From Hwanghaeella sp965227365 (GTDB taxonomy: Bacteria > Pseudomonadota > Alphaproteobacteria > UBA8366 > Aestuariispiraceae): a DNA stretch of 64,000 bases. Of the stretch, positions 41,061 to 50,713 are shown piece by piece. The stretch is from assembly GCF_965227365.1 (NCBI RefSeq), contig NZ_OZ245754.1, positions 1,860,001-1,924,000 of the forward strand. Reading direction: 5' to 3'. The notes under the pieces are model-generated. The model was given only the letters and a program-made list of their open reading frames with translations. It had not been told where the DNA came from and did no database searches. Made by a program: the position numbers and the translations under genes. Numbering within the stretch: the first letter of the stretch is position 1; each line of letters starts with the position of its first letter.

Positions 41061-42536
41061 ATGGTTTCGTTCAACAACATTGCGGCGAACGTTCGCGTTC
41101 CGCTGTTCTATGCCGAGGTCGACAACTCGCAGGCCTCGCAATTCGAGAACCGGGGCCGCGTCTTGCTGATCGGTCAAATGCTGGCGGCCGGCATCGCCGC
41201 GGCGAATGTCCCGGTTCTGGTCAACCGCACCGACGAGGCCTATTCGCTTTTTGGTCAACAGTCCATGTTGGCGGAAATGCATGCGGCCTATCGGGCTCGC
41301 GACAGCTTCGGCGAGGTTTGGTGTCTTCCGCTCGCCGATGGCGGCGGCGTGAAGGCGACCGGTACGATTGTCTTTGCAGGTACGCCGACGACCGCGGGAA
41401 CCTTCCGGTTCAAGATTGCGGGGGAAACCTTCGCCGTCCCGGTCGCAACCACCGACACGGCAACGACGATCGGCGACGCGCTCGAAACGTTGGTTAACGC
41501 GGCGAACATCGCTGTTACCGCTGCCAACGCCGCCGGCACGGTGACGTTGACGGCGCGGCACGCCGGCGAACTCGGAAACGACATCGACATTCGGTCGTAT
41601 CGGTCGGCCGGGTCGTCGAGCACCGAACCGACCGGCGTTACCGCGACCATTACCGGCATGGCAAGCGGCACCATCAACCCGGCGCTCGCTACCGCAATCG
41701 GCAACATGGGAGACGAGGAATTCGACTTCATCGCCTGCCCGTATGCCGACGCGACCAGTCTTGACGCGCTCGAGGTTGAACTCGACGACGAAACGGGCCG
41801 GTGGTCTTGGTCGAAACAGGTTTTCGGTCACGTCTTCGCCATCAAAAAGGCGACGGTTTCAACCCTCGATACCTTCGGCGCGACCCGCAACGACCAGCAT
41901 GCAACCGTCTTTGGCCTCGAGCCGGTCACCGCGAACCCTTGGGAAGTTTTGGCGCGCATCGTCGCCGAGGCGGCGAAAAGCCTTATCAACGACCCGGCGC
42001 GGCCGTTGCAAACGCTCGATATCGGGATCGATCCGGCCGACGCTCAAGACCGGTTCACGATGCAGGAACGCCAAGTGTTGCTGACCTCGGGGATTGCGAC
42101 GCTCTACACCGGCGGGAATACGGTTCGGATCGAGCGGGCAATTACGACATATCAGGTCAACGCCTTCGACCAGCCCGATACGTCGTATCTCGACGCGAAT
42201 ACGCTCTATTCGCTCGCCTATATCCTTCGTTTCTTGAAGGCGCGTATCACGTCGAAATTCGGCCGCCACAAGCTGGCCAACGACGGGACGCGGTTCGGCG
42301 CCGGGCAGGCCATCGTTACGCCGAACATCATCCGGGCCGAACTTATCGCGGCTTATGGCGACCTCGAGCGCGACGGGATTGTCGAGAACGCGAGCGCGTT
42401 CGCCGAGAATCTTATCGTGGAACGCAACGGCAGCAACGCGAACCGGGTCGACGTGCTGTTTCCGCCGGATTTGGTCAATCAGCTTCGCGTGCTCGCGGTG
42501 CTGGCGCAATTCCGGTTGCAGTACCCGGCCAACTAA
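41061..42536 (+). CDS. contractile tail sheath protein (Mu gpL-like)
   Basis: 491 residues. Starts FNNIAANVRVPLFYAEVDNS, as in Mu gpL, and keeps the sheath features ENRGRVLLIGQM, ITTYQVN and DTSYLDANTLYSLAYILRF near the C-terminus. Polymerises around the tube and contracts on infection. Proves a myovirus tail. Confidence 0.95.
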   Translation: MVSFNNIAANVRVPLFYAEVDNSQASQFENRGRVLLIGQMLAAGIAAANVPVLVNRTDEAYSLFGQQSMLAEMHAAYRARDSFGEVWCLPLADGGGVKATGTIVFAGTPTTAGTFRFKIAGETFAVPVATTDTATTIGDALETLVNAANIAVTAANAAGTVTLTARHAGELGNDIDIRSYRSAGSSSTEPTGVTATITGMASGTINPALATAIGNMGDEEFDFIACPYADATSLDALEVELDDETGRWSWSKQVFGHVFAIKKATVSTLDTFGATRNDQHATVFGLEPVTANPWEVLARIVAEAAKSLINDPARPLQTLDIGIDPADAQDRFTMQERQVLLTSGIATLYTGGNTVRIERAITTYQVNAFDQPDTSYLDANTLYSLAYILRFLKARITSKFGRHKLANDGTRFGAGQAIVTPNIIRAELIAAYGDLERDGIVENASAFAENLIVERNGSNANRVDVLFPPDLVNQLRVLAVLAQFRLQYPAN

Positions 42537-42551
42537 CAGGAGGTCTTTTCA

Positions 42552-42914
42552 ATGGGCAAACCGATTGGCGGAACTGCCTTTATCAAGGTCGACGGCGAGC
42601 AACTTTCGCTTGGCGGTTCGCTTACCGTCGACGTTATGGACACCGAAAAGGAGGGCCAAGCCGGCCTTTCCGGTGTCGCCGGGTTCACGGAAAACAACCG
42701 TGTGCCGATGATCGAGGGCGATTTCTTCGTTCCCGATACCTTCCCGATCGACAAGTTGCAGACGATGACCGGCGCAACGGTTACCGCCGAACTCGCGAAC
42801 GGTAAGACGGCAATTCTCGAGGGCGCTTGGTTGTCGGGAACCATCGCCATCAATGCCGCGGACGGTACAACGTCGCTCAAATTCGAGGGCGTCAAAGGGC
42901 GTTATCTGTCATGA
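42552..42914 (+). CDS. tail tube protein (Mu gpM-like)
   Basis: 120 residues: IGGTAFIKVDGEQLSLGGSL near the start and GFTENNRVPMIEGDFFVP fit Mu gpM. Forms the inner tail tube. A strong AGGAGGT precedes the ATG. Coupled to the chaperone gene by ATGA. Confidence 0.93.
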   Translation: MGKPIGGTAFIKVDGEQLSLGGSLTVDVMDTEKEGQAGLSGVAGFTENNRVPMIEGDFFVPDTFPIDKLQTMTGATVTAELANGKTAILEGAWLSGTIAINAADGTTSLKFEGVKGRYLS

Positions 42915-43195
42915 CGACGGTAGCGCTCAAGAAAGCGATACAGGCTCACGCGGAGGAAGTGAATTCACTTACCTTCCGTGAGCCGAATGGCGAGGATATC
43001 CAGGCTTGTGGGTATCCTTTCCGCCTCTCCGAAGGGCAGGTTTACCCGGAAGCCGGCTCGATCTCGAAATACATCTCCCGGCTTGCGAAAATCCCGCATT
43101 CGTCTGTCAAGCAATTGGGGGCCGAGGATTTCAACGCATGCATGGCGGTGATTCTCGGTTTTTTCGGGGAAGAGGAAGAACCGCCGACGACATAA
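42911..43195 (+). CDS. tail assembly chaperone (Mu gp41-like, unshifted product)
   Basis: 94 residues. VALKKAIQAHAEEVNSLTFREP and RLAKIPHSSVKQLGAEDFNACM are typical of Mu gp41. The C-terminus contains a slippery TTTTTTC at 43159-43165, giving a longer -1 product ending at 43332. Such G/GT-type pairs coat the tape measure protein during tail assembly. Confidence 0.88.
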   Translation: MTTVALKKAIQAHAEEVNSLTFREPNGEDIQACGYPFRLSEGQVYPEAGSISKYISRLAKIPHSSVKQLGAEDFNACMAVILGFFGEEEEPPTT

Positions 43196-43332
43196 TCGCC
43201 GCCGCGTTCGACCTCGCTTTTATGTTCCAAATCAGCCCCGCCGAGACATTGGCTTTGCCGCTATCCGAACTTGAACTTTGGATGGCGCAGGCAATTCGCA
43301 TCCGAAAGGAAACCGACCCAAATGGCGCGTAG
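43159..43332 (+). CDS. -1 frameshift extension of the tail assembly chaperone
   Basis: At T TTT TTC (43159-43165) a -1 slip continues as RGRGRTADDIIAAAFDLAF and 36 more residues to a TAG at 43330-43332, adding 55 residues for a total near 140. The extension has no start of its own and overlaps the tape measure start by 11 bases, the arrangement conserved in tailed phages. Confidence 0.82.
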   Translation, partial: FFRGRGRTADDIIAAAFDLAFMFQISPAETLALPLSELELWMAQAIRIRKETDPNGA

Positions 43333-44917
43333 TGCAAACCTGACCGCTGTTATTGCCGCGGTCGATAAAGTATCCGGACCCATGAAGCGCATACAGCGCA
43401 GCTTGCGGGCGCCGGTTCGCGCGTTCTCCGGGCTCGGTAAGTCGGTTGCGAACGCCGGCGGCCATATCGCCGGCATTCTCGGCCCGCTCGGTGCGCTCGG
43501 TGGGGCTCTTTCCGTTGCTGGTCTGGTCGGCACTATCAACAATTTCGCGCGTGGTGCCGACGAAGTGAGCAAGTTCTCTCGGCAAATCGGCATTTCCGCC
43601 GAGGCCTTGCAAGAGTTGACCTTTGCAGCCGATCGGCAAGGGGTTTCCCAAGACCTTCTCAATACGTCGATGATCGCGTTTACCAAACGGCTCGGCGAAT
43701 TGAAGGCCGGAACCGGCGGGCTTTACACACTCTTGCAGAAGGTGAACCCCGAACTCGCGAAGCAACTCGCCTCGGCGGAAAGTACGGAATCCGCTTTCAA
43801 TCTCATGATTGACAGCCTCGGGCGCCTCGAGGGCGAAGAAAACAAGGCGGCCCTAGCGGCCGCCGCTTTTTCGCGTTCTGGGGTGGCGATGGTACGGGTT
43901 GCCGAGGCCGGTTCGGAAGGCCTCGCGGCGCTTCGTGCGGAAGCCCGGCGCCTCGGCGTGGTCATCGACAACGACACCGCAAAGGCCGCCGAGGGATTCG
44001 TCGATAGCCTTACGAATATGCGGGCCTCGCTAACCGGCATTACAAACGTTATCGGCGCTTCTCTCATGCCGCACTTGCAACCGCTTATCGACCGTTTCAC
44101 CGAATGGGCGATTACAAACCGGGAAGTGATTGCGTCGAATGTCGGGGCCTTCGTCGAGCGGTTGGCGGGTGCGTTGGCTTCGTTCGATTGGAACGCACTG
44201 GCCGACGGCCTCGCCGGGTTCGCTTCAGGTATCGGATCGGTGGTCGATTTCCTCGGCGGCTGGGATGTCGCCGGCGTCGCACTGGTCGCGCTCATGAATG
44301 GGCCTTTGATCGCGGCGCTTGCCTCGGTCGGTTCGGCCATCGTGAACCTCGGTCTTGTCCTGGCGGCGAACCCGATCGGCCTGGCGGTGCTCGGCATTGC
44401 CTATGCCGCGGCGAAGCTTATTCAGCACTGGGAACCGGTTTCGGCATGGTTCTCGGAAATGTGGGCCGCGGTGACGCAGATTTTCGGCGGGGCCTATGAC
44501 GTGATTGCGGGGATCCTGACCGGCGATATGGGCCGCATCGTTCAAGGCCTTCGGGATATCTGGGACGGTTTCAGGGATTATTGGTCGGGTCTTTGGGAAG
44601 GACTCGGCGCCGTCGTGCGAGAGGTCTTTTCCGACGTGTCGTCGATAGTCGCCGGCGCGACAGGCCTTTTCGACAAGGTTTCCGGCTTCTTCGGCGGGGA
44701 TGACGAAGACACGAACGCGGCCGGGCAATCGCCGCTCGCCGCCGGTGCGGCCGACCGGTCGCTTATCGCGCAAGGCGGCAAGAGCCGTGTCGATGGCGAT
44801 ATTAGCGTTCGCATCGACGGCCTGCCGCGCGGCTCGACCGTGGAAACCTCGAGCCCGACGAACGGCCCGCGCTTGAACGCCGATGTCGGTTACCGGACGA
44901 TTGCGGGAACTCTCTAA
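43322..44917 (+). CDS. tail tape measure protein
   Basis: 531 residues. N-terminal ANLTAVIAAVDKVSGPMKRI and the GADEVSKFSRQIGISAEALQEL segment are typical of Mu-like tape measure proteins; long helices and several hydrophobic stretches (VAGVALVALMNGPLIAALA, LVLAANPIGLAVLGIAYAA) follow. The length implies a short tail. AAGGAAA before the ATG. Confidence 0.92.
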   Translation: MARSANLTAVIAAVDKVSGPMKRIQRSLRAPVRAFSGLGKSVANAGGHIAGILGPLGALGGALSVAGLVGTINNFARGADEVSKFSRQIGISAEALQELTFAADRQGVSQDLLNTSMIAFTKRLGELKAGTGGLYTLLQKVNPELAKQLASAESTESAFNLMIDSLGRLEGEENKAALAAAAFSRSGVAMVRVAEAGSEGLAALRAEARRLGVVIDNDTAKAAEGFVDSLTNMRASLTGITNVIGASLMPHLQPLIDRFTEWAITNREVIASNVGAFVERLAGALASFDWNALADGLAGFASGIGSVVDFLGGWDVAGVALVALMNGPLIAALASVGSAIVNLGLVLAANPIGLAVLGIAYAAAKLIQHWEPVSAWFSEMWAAVTQIFGGAYDVIAGILTGDMGRIVQGLRDIWDGFRDYWSGLWEGLGAVVREVFSDVSSIVAGATGLFDKVSGFFGGDDEDTNAAGQSPLAAGAADRSLIAQGGKSRVDGDISVRIDGLPRGSTVETSSPTNGPRLNADVGYRTIAGTL

Positions 44918-46093
44918 ATGGGTTGGCGCGATACCCTTCGGCCGGCGTCCTGGCGCGGAATCGAGTTCGAAGTCGAAGGCGACGAATTCAAGACCGGCCG
45001 GCGGGTGCAAATTCACGAATACCCGCAACGCGACAAGCCTTACGCCGAAGACCTCGGCCGCGCGGCCCGGTCCTATACCTTCTCGGCTTTCCTGATCGGT
45101 GACGACTACCCCGAACGCCGCGACCAACTTATCGAGGCCTTGGAGCGTCCCGGCGTCGGCAAGCTGGTACATCCGTTTTACGGTGAGGTCGATGTCGTTT
45201 CGACGGCCGAGGCCAGAATTACGCACTCGAAAAACGAGGGCGGAATGTGCCGCGTCGACCTCGCGTTTACCGAGGCCGGCGAACTTGCCTTTCCGAGCCG
45301 CACGACGGACACCTCGGACAAGGTTCTTGCCTCGGCCGACGCGGCCCAATCGGCGAGTATTGAAAGCTTTTCCGAACGCTTCACCGTCGACGGGATGCCG
45401 GATTTCGTGTCAACGGCCGCGCTCGATGACCTCGGCACCATCGGCGGGGAAATTGACGCGATCGCAGGCGAGGCCGTTTCCCTCGAAATCACCGACTTGG
45501 ACGTTTCAGGGCTTCTCGATGTCGAAGCGCTCGGCAACTCCATTTGGAATTCTGTTGCCGCTACGGTTCGCGACCCGCTCGCAGAAATCACCAAGACAAC
45601 CTTTGTCGGCGGCGCAATCACGACGCTAAAGCAAGTCGCAGCGGTCGCGCTGCCGGTCGTGTCGCTTGTTCAAACGGCCTCGCGCATTCAACAGGCAATC
45701 AATAGCGGGGCGATCGTCGACCTTGTCCAACAGGCGGCGTTAACCGAAATGGCGCGGGCTGCGAGCGTCAACGAATGGCTTGTCTTCGACGATGCAGTCG
45801 AGGCCCGGGACGAACTCTCGGCCCAACTACTCGACGCATCGAATAACGCGGCGAGCGACAGTGTCTTTCGCGGCCTCGAGAACCTTCGCGTTGACACCGT
45901 GCAGGACATCACGACGCGCGCGACCGGTGCGCCGCGGATCGTCGAAACCGACCGCAATTTCGGGCCGGCGGTCGTCGCGGCGTATGATCTTTATGAAGAC
46001 GCTGACCGGGCCGAGGAAATCGTCGAGCGCAACAAGGTTGTACATCCGGCATGGGTGAATCCGGATGAACCGATTAAGGTTTTGACGGAATGA
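44918..46093 (+). CDS. tail/DNA circularisation protein (Mu gpN-like)
   Basis: 391 residues. Starts WRDTLRPASWRGIEFEVEGD and contains HEYPQRDKPYAEDLGRAAR and HPFYGEV, the gpN signature. A baseplate hub or distal tail component in Mu; the circularisation name is historical. Directly follows the tape measure stop. Confidence 0.92.
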   Translation: MGWRDTLRPASWRGIEFEVEGDEFKTGRRVQIHEYPQRDKPYAEDLGRAARSYTFSAFLIGDDYPERRDQLIEALERPGVGKLVHPFYGEVDVVSTAEARITHSKNEGGMCRVDLAFTEAGELAFPSRTTDTSDKVLASADAAQSASIESFSERFTVDGMPDFVSTAALDDLGTIGGEIDAIAGEAVSLEITDLDVSGLLDVEALGNSIWNSVAATVRDPLAEITKTTFVGGAITTLKQVAAVALPVVSLVQTASRIQQAINSGAIVDLVQQAALTEMARAASVNEWLVFDDAVEARDELSAQLLDASNNAASDSVFRGLENLRVDTVQDITTRATGAPRIVETDRNFGPAVVAAYDLYEDADRAEEIVERNKVVHPAWVNPDEPIKVLTE

Positions 46094-47178
46094 CCGCTCG
46101 CCTCGTGGTCGGCGGCCGTCAATACGACGGCTGGAAAGACATTTCCATTACCGCCGGCCTCGATCGCATGGCGCGCGACTTTACCCTCGGCATTACGCAC
46201 GAATGGGCCGACGCCGAATCCGGACCGCGCGACATCGCTTACGGCGACCGGGTCGAGGTATTCATCGACGGCGACCTCGTCGTTACCGGTTTCGTCGACG
46301 GCACGCCGATTTCGTACGACGCGCGGGCGGTTCGGGTTTCGGTTACCGGTCGCAGCCTTACCGCCGACCTTGTCGACTGTAGCGTTTTGCATTCGACCGG
46401 GCAGATAAAGGGCAAGAATGCGCTCGGCATCATCGCCGACCTTGCCGCGCCGTACGGGGTCGAAGTCGCCGCGGCGGTCGATGTCGGGGCCTCGATCATC
46501 GAGCACCAAATCGAAATAGGCGAAACCGTCGCGGAAAGCGCGCTTCGGATTGCCTCGCTTCGTCAATTGCTCTTGACCGACGACGAGCGCGGCCGGCTGG
46601 TTCTCACCCGCGCCGGCAGCGAGCGGGCTTCGTCGGGCTTGGTGCTCGGCGAGAACGTTCTCGCCGCCTCGACTTCCTTGGACGGCCGCGACCGTTTCAG
46701 CGAGTACCGGGTTCTTGGCCAACGGTCCGGCAACGACCTCGATTACGCCGAGGCGGTGGCGGGGCAGAAGGGGACGGCAACCGACCGCGGCGTTCCCCGC
46801 AAGCGTGTAAGCATCGCCCAAGCGACCGGCCAGCCGACCCTGGCCAGCCTTCGCGACCAAGCACGTTGGCGGGCTGGCTATAACGCCGGTCAAACCTACG
46901 CGACAACCTACACCGTACAGGGATGGCGCCAGGCCGACGGGTCGCTTTGGCGGCCGAACCAAATCGTCGCGGTCAAGGATCCTATTATCGGTTTCAACGT
47001 CGATATGCTTATCGGGGAAGTGACCTATTCACTTTCCGAAAGCGGCACAACGGCGGCTCTAAGTGTCGCACCGCGGGCGGCTTGGGAACTCGCGCCGACG
47101 CTGCCCGACGCATCCGGCCGGCAAGGGCAATCGGCTATCGCAAAAGATACTTGGATTTGGCGAGAACCTTCGAAATGA
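46090..47178 (+). CDS. baseplate hub protein (Mu gpP/gp44-like)
   Basis: 362 residues. WKDISITAGLDRMARDFTLGIT, YGDRVEVFIDGDLVVTGFVD and VSVTGRSLTADLVDCS match the Mu gpP family, the T4 gp27-like hub. ATGA overlap at both ends. Confidence 0.93.
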   Translation: MTARLVVGGRQYDGWKDISITAGLDRMARDFTLGITHEWADAESGPRDIAYGDRVEVFIDGDLVVTGFVDGTPISYDARAVRVSVTGRSLTADLVDCSVLHSTGQIKGKNALGIIADLAAPYGVEVAAAVDVGASIIEHQIEIGETVAESALRIASLRQLLLTDDERGRLVLTRAGSERASSGLVLGENVLAASTSLDGRDRFSEYRVLGQRSGNDLDYAEAVAGQKGTATDRGVPRKRVSIAQATGQPTLASLRDQARWRAGYNAGQTYATTYTVQGWRQADGSLWRPNQIVAVKDPIIGFNVDMLIGEVTYSLSESGTTAALSVAPRAAWELAPTLPDASGRQGQSAIAKDTWIWREPSK

Positions 47179-47768
47179 ACCCTCGCATTCTCGAGCGGGC
47201 GCTCGCGCCGATCCGCCGACGCCTCGCCGGCATGATATCCCGGGCCGTCGTGCAAAGCCTGAATTCCGAGGGCGGGTTGCAGCTCGCAAGCTTGTCGATG
47301 CTCGCCGGTGAACAGAAAGCCGATATCGAGCATTTCGAACCGTACGGCTTCACCGCAAAGGCGCACGCCGGGGCCGAGGCCGCCGTCGCGTTCGTCGGTG
47401 GCGACCGCTCGCACGGAATCGTCATCTCGGTTGCAGACCGGCGCTTTCGCTTCGTCGGCCTCGAGGACGGCGAGGCGGCGCTCTATGACGATCAAGGCCA
47501 GGTCGTGCACATCAAGCGCAACGGCCTCGAGTTGCACGGCAACAACGTCCTGATTTCGACGGCCGGCGTTCTTCGCCTGGACGGTGACAAGGTCGAAATT
47601 CACGGCCGCACCTATCTGCAAACCGATGTTGCCGGCCTCGGCGACCGCCGCACGCATGAAGGCGGCTCGGTTTGGCAGGATGACACTTACACGACCGGCG
47701 CAACAGTCAACTCGACCGAGCACGGCATCGACCCGCCGGCGCTGCCGACCGAACACCCGGAAGGTTAG
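47175..47768 (+). CDS. baseplate spike protein (Mu gp45, gpV-like)
   Basis: 197 residues. An OB-like N-terminal half (EHFEPYGFTAKAHAGAEA, GDRSHGIVISVADRRFR) and a beta-helical C-terminal part (VLRLDGDKVEIHGRTYLQ) match gp45, the membrane-piercing spike. No metal-binding HxH tip is evident. Confidence 0.9.
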   Translation: MNPRILERALAPIRRRLAGMISRAVVQSLNSEGGLQLASLSMLAGEQKADIEHFEPYGFTAKAHAGAEAAVAFVGGDRSHGIVISVADRRFRFVGLEDGEAALYDDQGQVVHIKRNGLELHGNNVLISTAGVLRLDGDKVEIHGRTYLQTDVAGLGDRRTHEGGSVWQDDTYTTGATVNSTEHGIDPPALPTEHPEG

Positions 47769-47770
47769 GA

Positions 47771-48220
47771 ATGCTGATTTCCTCGCAACCGCTTTCCATC
47801 GTCATTGATGGGGAGACGGTCGAACTTGTGCAATCGGGGCTCGACCCCTTGGCGCGTGCCGTAGTGATAAGCCTGTTCACTTGGCGGCGTGCGAAGCCCG
47901 ACGACGTGCTTCCGGCCGGCGACGACCGACAAGGTTGGTTCGGCGACACCTTCGCCGCCGTCCAGGGTGACCGGATCGGCTCGCGGCTTTGGCTTCTCTC
48001 GCGCGAGAAGATCACGCCGGAAACCTTGGCGCGGGCTCGAGAGTATGCGCGCGAGGCGTTGCAATGGCTGGTCGACGACGGGGTCGCTTCGAAGGTCGAC
48101 GTTACGGTCGCGCGGGTCGGCCTGTACGGTGTCTCAATCGGCGCCACCATCACCCGAACCGACGGCACGGTTCGAAACCTTCAATTCGATGATGCATGGA
48201 GCGCGCTCAATGGCGTCTAA
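47771..48220 (+). CDS. baseplate wedge protein (Mu gp46-like)
   Basis: 149 residues: LDPLARAVVISLFTWRRA, GWFGDTFA and GSRLWLLSREK, then AREYAREALQWLVDDGVA. This is the GP46 family, related to T4 gp25. AGGA before the ATG. Confidence 0.92.
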   Translation: MLISSQPLSIVIDGETVELVQSGLDPLARAVVISLFTWRRAKPDDVLPAGDDRQGWFGDTFAAVQGDRIGSRLWLLSREKITPETLARAREYAREALQWLVDDGVASKVDVTVARVGLYGVSIGATITRTDGTVRNLQFDDAWSALNGV

Positions 48221-49262
48221 CGGTTTCGCACGGCCGACCCTGGCCGACCTCAAAACGCGGATGAAAGCCGACCTTCTGGCGCGGCTTTCCGTCGACGAAG
48301 TCCTTCGCCGTTCCGACATCGAGGTTCAAGCATCCGTGCAGGCAGCCGCGGTGCATTCGCTCTATGGGTTTATCGACTATGTCGCGGCAAACGTGATGGT
48401 CGACACGGCCGACGGCGACCACCTTGCGCGGCATGCTTCAATTTGGGGTGTCACCCGAAAAAGTGCCGCAAAGTCAGTCGGATCCGTGACCTTCGCAACC
48501 TCGGTCGGGGCGGTAATTCCGATCGGCGCGGAACTCACGCACGCCGGCGGGCAATCCTATTTGACGACCGAGGCGAAGACCGCGACCGGTGCAACGACCG
48601 TGGTTGCGGTCCAGGCGGCCGAATCCGGGGCCGTGAGCAACCTTACCGCCGGCGAGGCTCTTTCCCTCGTCTCTCCCATTGCGGGCGTACAGTCGACCGC
48701 GACGGGCGGGGAAATCGTCGGCGGGGCCGATATCGAGAGCGACGCCTCGCTTCGCGCGCGGGTTCTCGACCGGATACAGACGCCGCCGCACGGTGGCGCA
48801 AAGGCCGATTACATCACTTGGGCGCTCGAGGTCGACGAGGTCACGCGCGCTTGGGCGCTGCCGCTTCATTCCGGAATAGGGACCGTCGGCGTTATGTTCG
48901 TTCTCGACGGCCGCGAAGACATCGTTCCGCTAACCGCCGACATCGAGGCCGTTCAAGCCTATATCGACACGGTTCGCCCGGTGACTGCCGACGTTACGGT
49001 TTTCGCGCCGACACCGGTTGAACTCGATTTGACGATTGCCGTTACGCCGGCGACGGCCGCGGTAAAAGCGGCGATCGAACTCGAGTTGCAAGATTTCATC
49101 GCGCGCGAGGCCGAACCGGGCGGGACCATCTACCTTTCCCGGCTTCGCGAGGCGATTTCCCTCGCCGCCGGTGAGTTCAACCACTCGCTTACCCTGCCGG
49201 CCGCCGACGTGACGCACGCCGCAACCGAAATCGCCGTTCTCGGCACAATCACTTGGGCGTAA
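48210..49262 (+). CDS. baseplate J-family protein (Mu gp47-like)
   Basis: 350 residues. FARPTLADLKTRMKADL at the start, DGDHLARHASIWGV, and the long beta-rich middle with IPIGAELTHAGGQSYLTT are typical of the J-like wedge family; RVLDRIQTPPHGGAKADYITWA is the usual C-half segment. Overlaps gp46 by 11 bases. Confidence 0.94.
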   Translation: MASNGFARPTLADLKTRMKADLLARLSVDEVLRRSDIEVQASVQAAAVHSLYGFIDYVAANVMVDTADGDHLARHASIWGVTRKSAAKSVGSVTFATSVGAVIPIGAELTHAGGQSYLTTEAKTATGATTVVAVQAAESGAVSNLTAGEALSLVSPIAGVQSTATGGEIVGGADIESDASLRARVLDRIQTPPHGGAKADYITWALEVDEVTRAWALPLHSGIGTVGVMFVLDGREDIVPLTADIEAVQAYIDTVRPVTADVTVFAPTPVELDLTIAVTPATAAVKAAIELELQDFIAREAEPGGTIYLSRLREAISLAAGEFNHSLTLPAADVTHAATEIAVLGTITWA

Positions 49263-49264
49263 CC

Positions 49265-49834
49265 ATGCGCGCGACATCCGACGATTATTACCGCGTTCTG
49301 CTATCGCTTCGCCCTAAAGGCCCGGCGTGGTCGGAAGACGACAACGACCTTCGCGGCCATGCGGAAGAACTTGCGCGGACGCATAACCGGGCGGTCGACC
49401 TTCTCGACGAAGCGGACCCGCGAAGCACCCTCGAAATGCTCGCCGCTTGGGAAAGGGTTTGCGCACTGCCGGACGATTGTACGCCGGCGGCCGTGACGCT
49501 CGCCGAACGCCGGGACGCCATCGCCGCACGCCTCGCAGCCCGCGGCGGTCAATCATCGGCCTATTACATCGGCGTTGCCGCGGCGCTCGGGTACTCGATC
49601 ACGATTACCGAGTTTCGGCCGTTCACTTGTGAAAGCGAATGCGAAGACCCGTCTTACGATGAGACCTGGCGCTTCGCCTTTCAGGTCAACGCACCGGAAA
49701 CGACCATTCGCGACTTCACCGTCGAAAGCCCGTGCGACGAACCGCTTCGGTCGTGGGGGAACGAAATTCTCGAGTGTCGGATTAATGCACTCAAACCCGC
49801 CCATTCATACGCTCGCTTCGCATACGGAGGTTAA
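49265..49834 (+). CDS. YmfQ/DUF2313 tail protein (Mu gp48-like)
   Basis: 189 residues: YYRVLLSLRPKGPAWSED, HNRAVDLLDEADPRSTLEML and WERVCALPDDCTP, the DUF2313 signature. Adaptor between baseplate and fibres in Mu-like phages. Start 49265, two bases after the J-like stop. Confidence 0.92.
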   Translation: MRATSDDYYRVLLSLRPKGPAWSEDDNDLRGHAEELARTHNRAVDLLDEADPRSTLEMLAAWERVCALPDDCTPAAVTLAERRDAIAARLAARGGQSSAYYIGVAAALGYSITITEFRPFTCESECEDPSYDETWRFAFQVNAPETTIRDFTVESPCDEPLRSWGNEILECRINALKPAHSYARFAYGG

Positions 49835-49837
49835 CCA

Positions 49838-50698
49838 ATGCATCGCGTAGATACTTCTTCGGCCGCCGAATCCTTGCCGTCGCCGGAACCGGCCGGGACG
49901 CCTGGATTTTTCACAAAGGGCAACCCGTCGGGCGGCCCTATCGCGACCGTGCCGGGCCAAGATTGGTTCAACATGGTGCAAGAGGAACTTATTGCCGTCG
50001 TCGAAGCGGCAGGCCTCACGCCAGACGCAACCAAGGCCGATTACACGCAGCTAACCCAAGCCATCAATGCGTTGATTGCCGACGCGGTTTCGTCCGGCGG
50101 CCGGTTGCTCGACGTGCAGGTTTTCAGTGCGTCGGGAACATGGACGAAGCCGGCGGGGTGCACTTCGGCGCTTGTGCAGCTTGTCGGCGGCGGCGGTGGC
50201 GGTGGCGGGTCGGGCACGACTGCGAACCGCGGCGCGGCTAGCGGCGGCGCCGGTGGATATGCGCAGAAGCATATTACGAGCGGCTTGGGTGCAACCGAGG
50301 CGGTCACGGTCGGCGCCGGCGGCACGGCAGGCGCTGCAACCGGCAACGGTGGCAACGGTGGAACGTCTAGCTTCGGCGCTCACGTTTCGGCTACCGGCGG
50401 CACCGGCGGCGTTGTCGGGTCGACGCAAGCGAGCGGCGGGGCCGGCGGGTCCGGTGCCGGCGGCGATCTGAACGTTAACGGCCCGTCCGGTGCACCGACC
50501 AACATCACCCAAGCCAACTCCGGCAACGGGGGAAGTTCCTTCTTTGGCGGCGGTGCGCCTGGCGCATCCGGCGAGCAAACCGGAAACGACGCCGGGAACT
50601 TCGGCGGCGGCGGGTCGGGCGGTTGCACGACGGATTCCTCGGCCGTCATCGGCGGGGCCGGTTCGGACGGCGTCGTCGTCGTCTACAGCTACGGTTAA
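49838..50698 (+). CDS. tail fibre protein with glycine-rich tip domain
   Basis: 286 residues. The N-terminal 100 residues contain FFTKGNPSGGPIATVPGQDWFN, a fibre attachment segment. From ASGTWTKPAG on, the sequence is dominated by Gly runs, ending in GSDGVVVVYSYG, the polyglycine receptor-binding fold of phage adhesins. Host range probably depends on its loops. GGAGGT precedes the ATG. Confidence 0.88.
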   Translation: MHRVDTSSAAESLPSPEPAGTPGFFTKGNPSGGPIATVPGQDWFNMVQEELIAVVEAAGLTPDATKADYTQLTQAINALIADAVSSGGRLLDVQVFSASGTWTKPAGCTSALVQLVGGGGGGGGSGTTANRGAASGGAGGYAQKHITSGLGATEAVTVGAGGTAGAATGNGGNGGTSSFGAHVSATGGTGGVVGSTQASGGAGGSGAGGDLNVNGPSGAPTNITQANSGNGGSSFFGGGAPGASGEQTGNDAGNFGGGGSGGCTTDSSAVIGGAGSDGVVVVYSYG

Positions 50699-50713
50699 TC
50701 GGAGATACAACAA

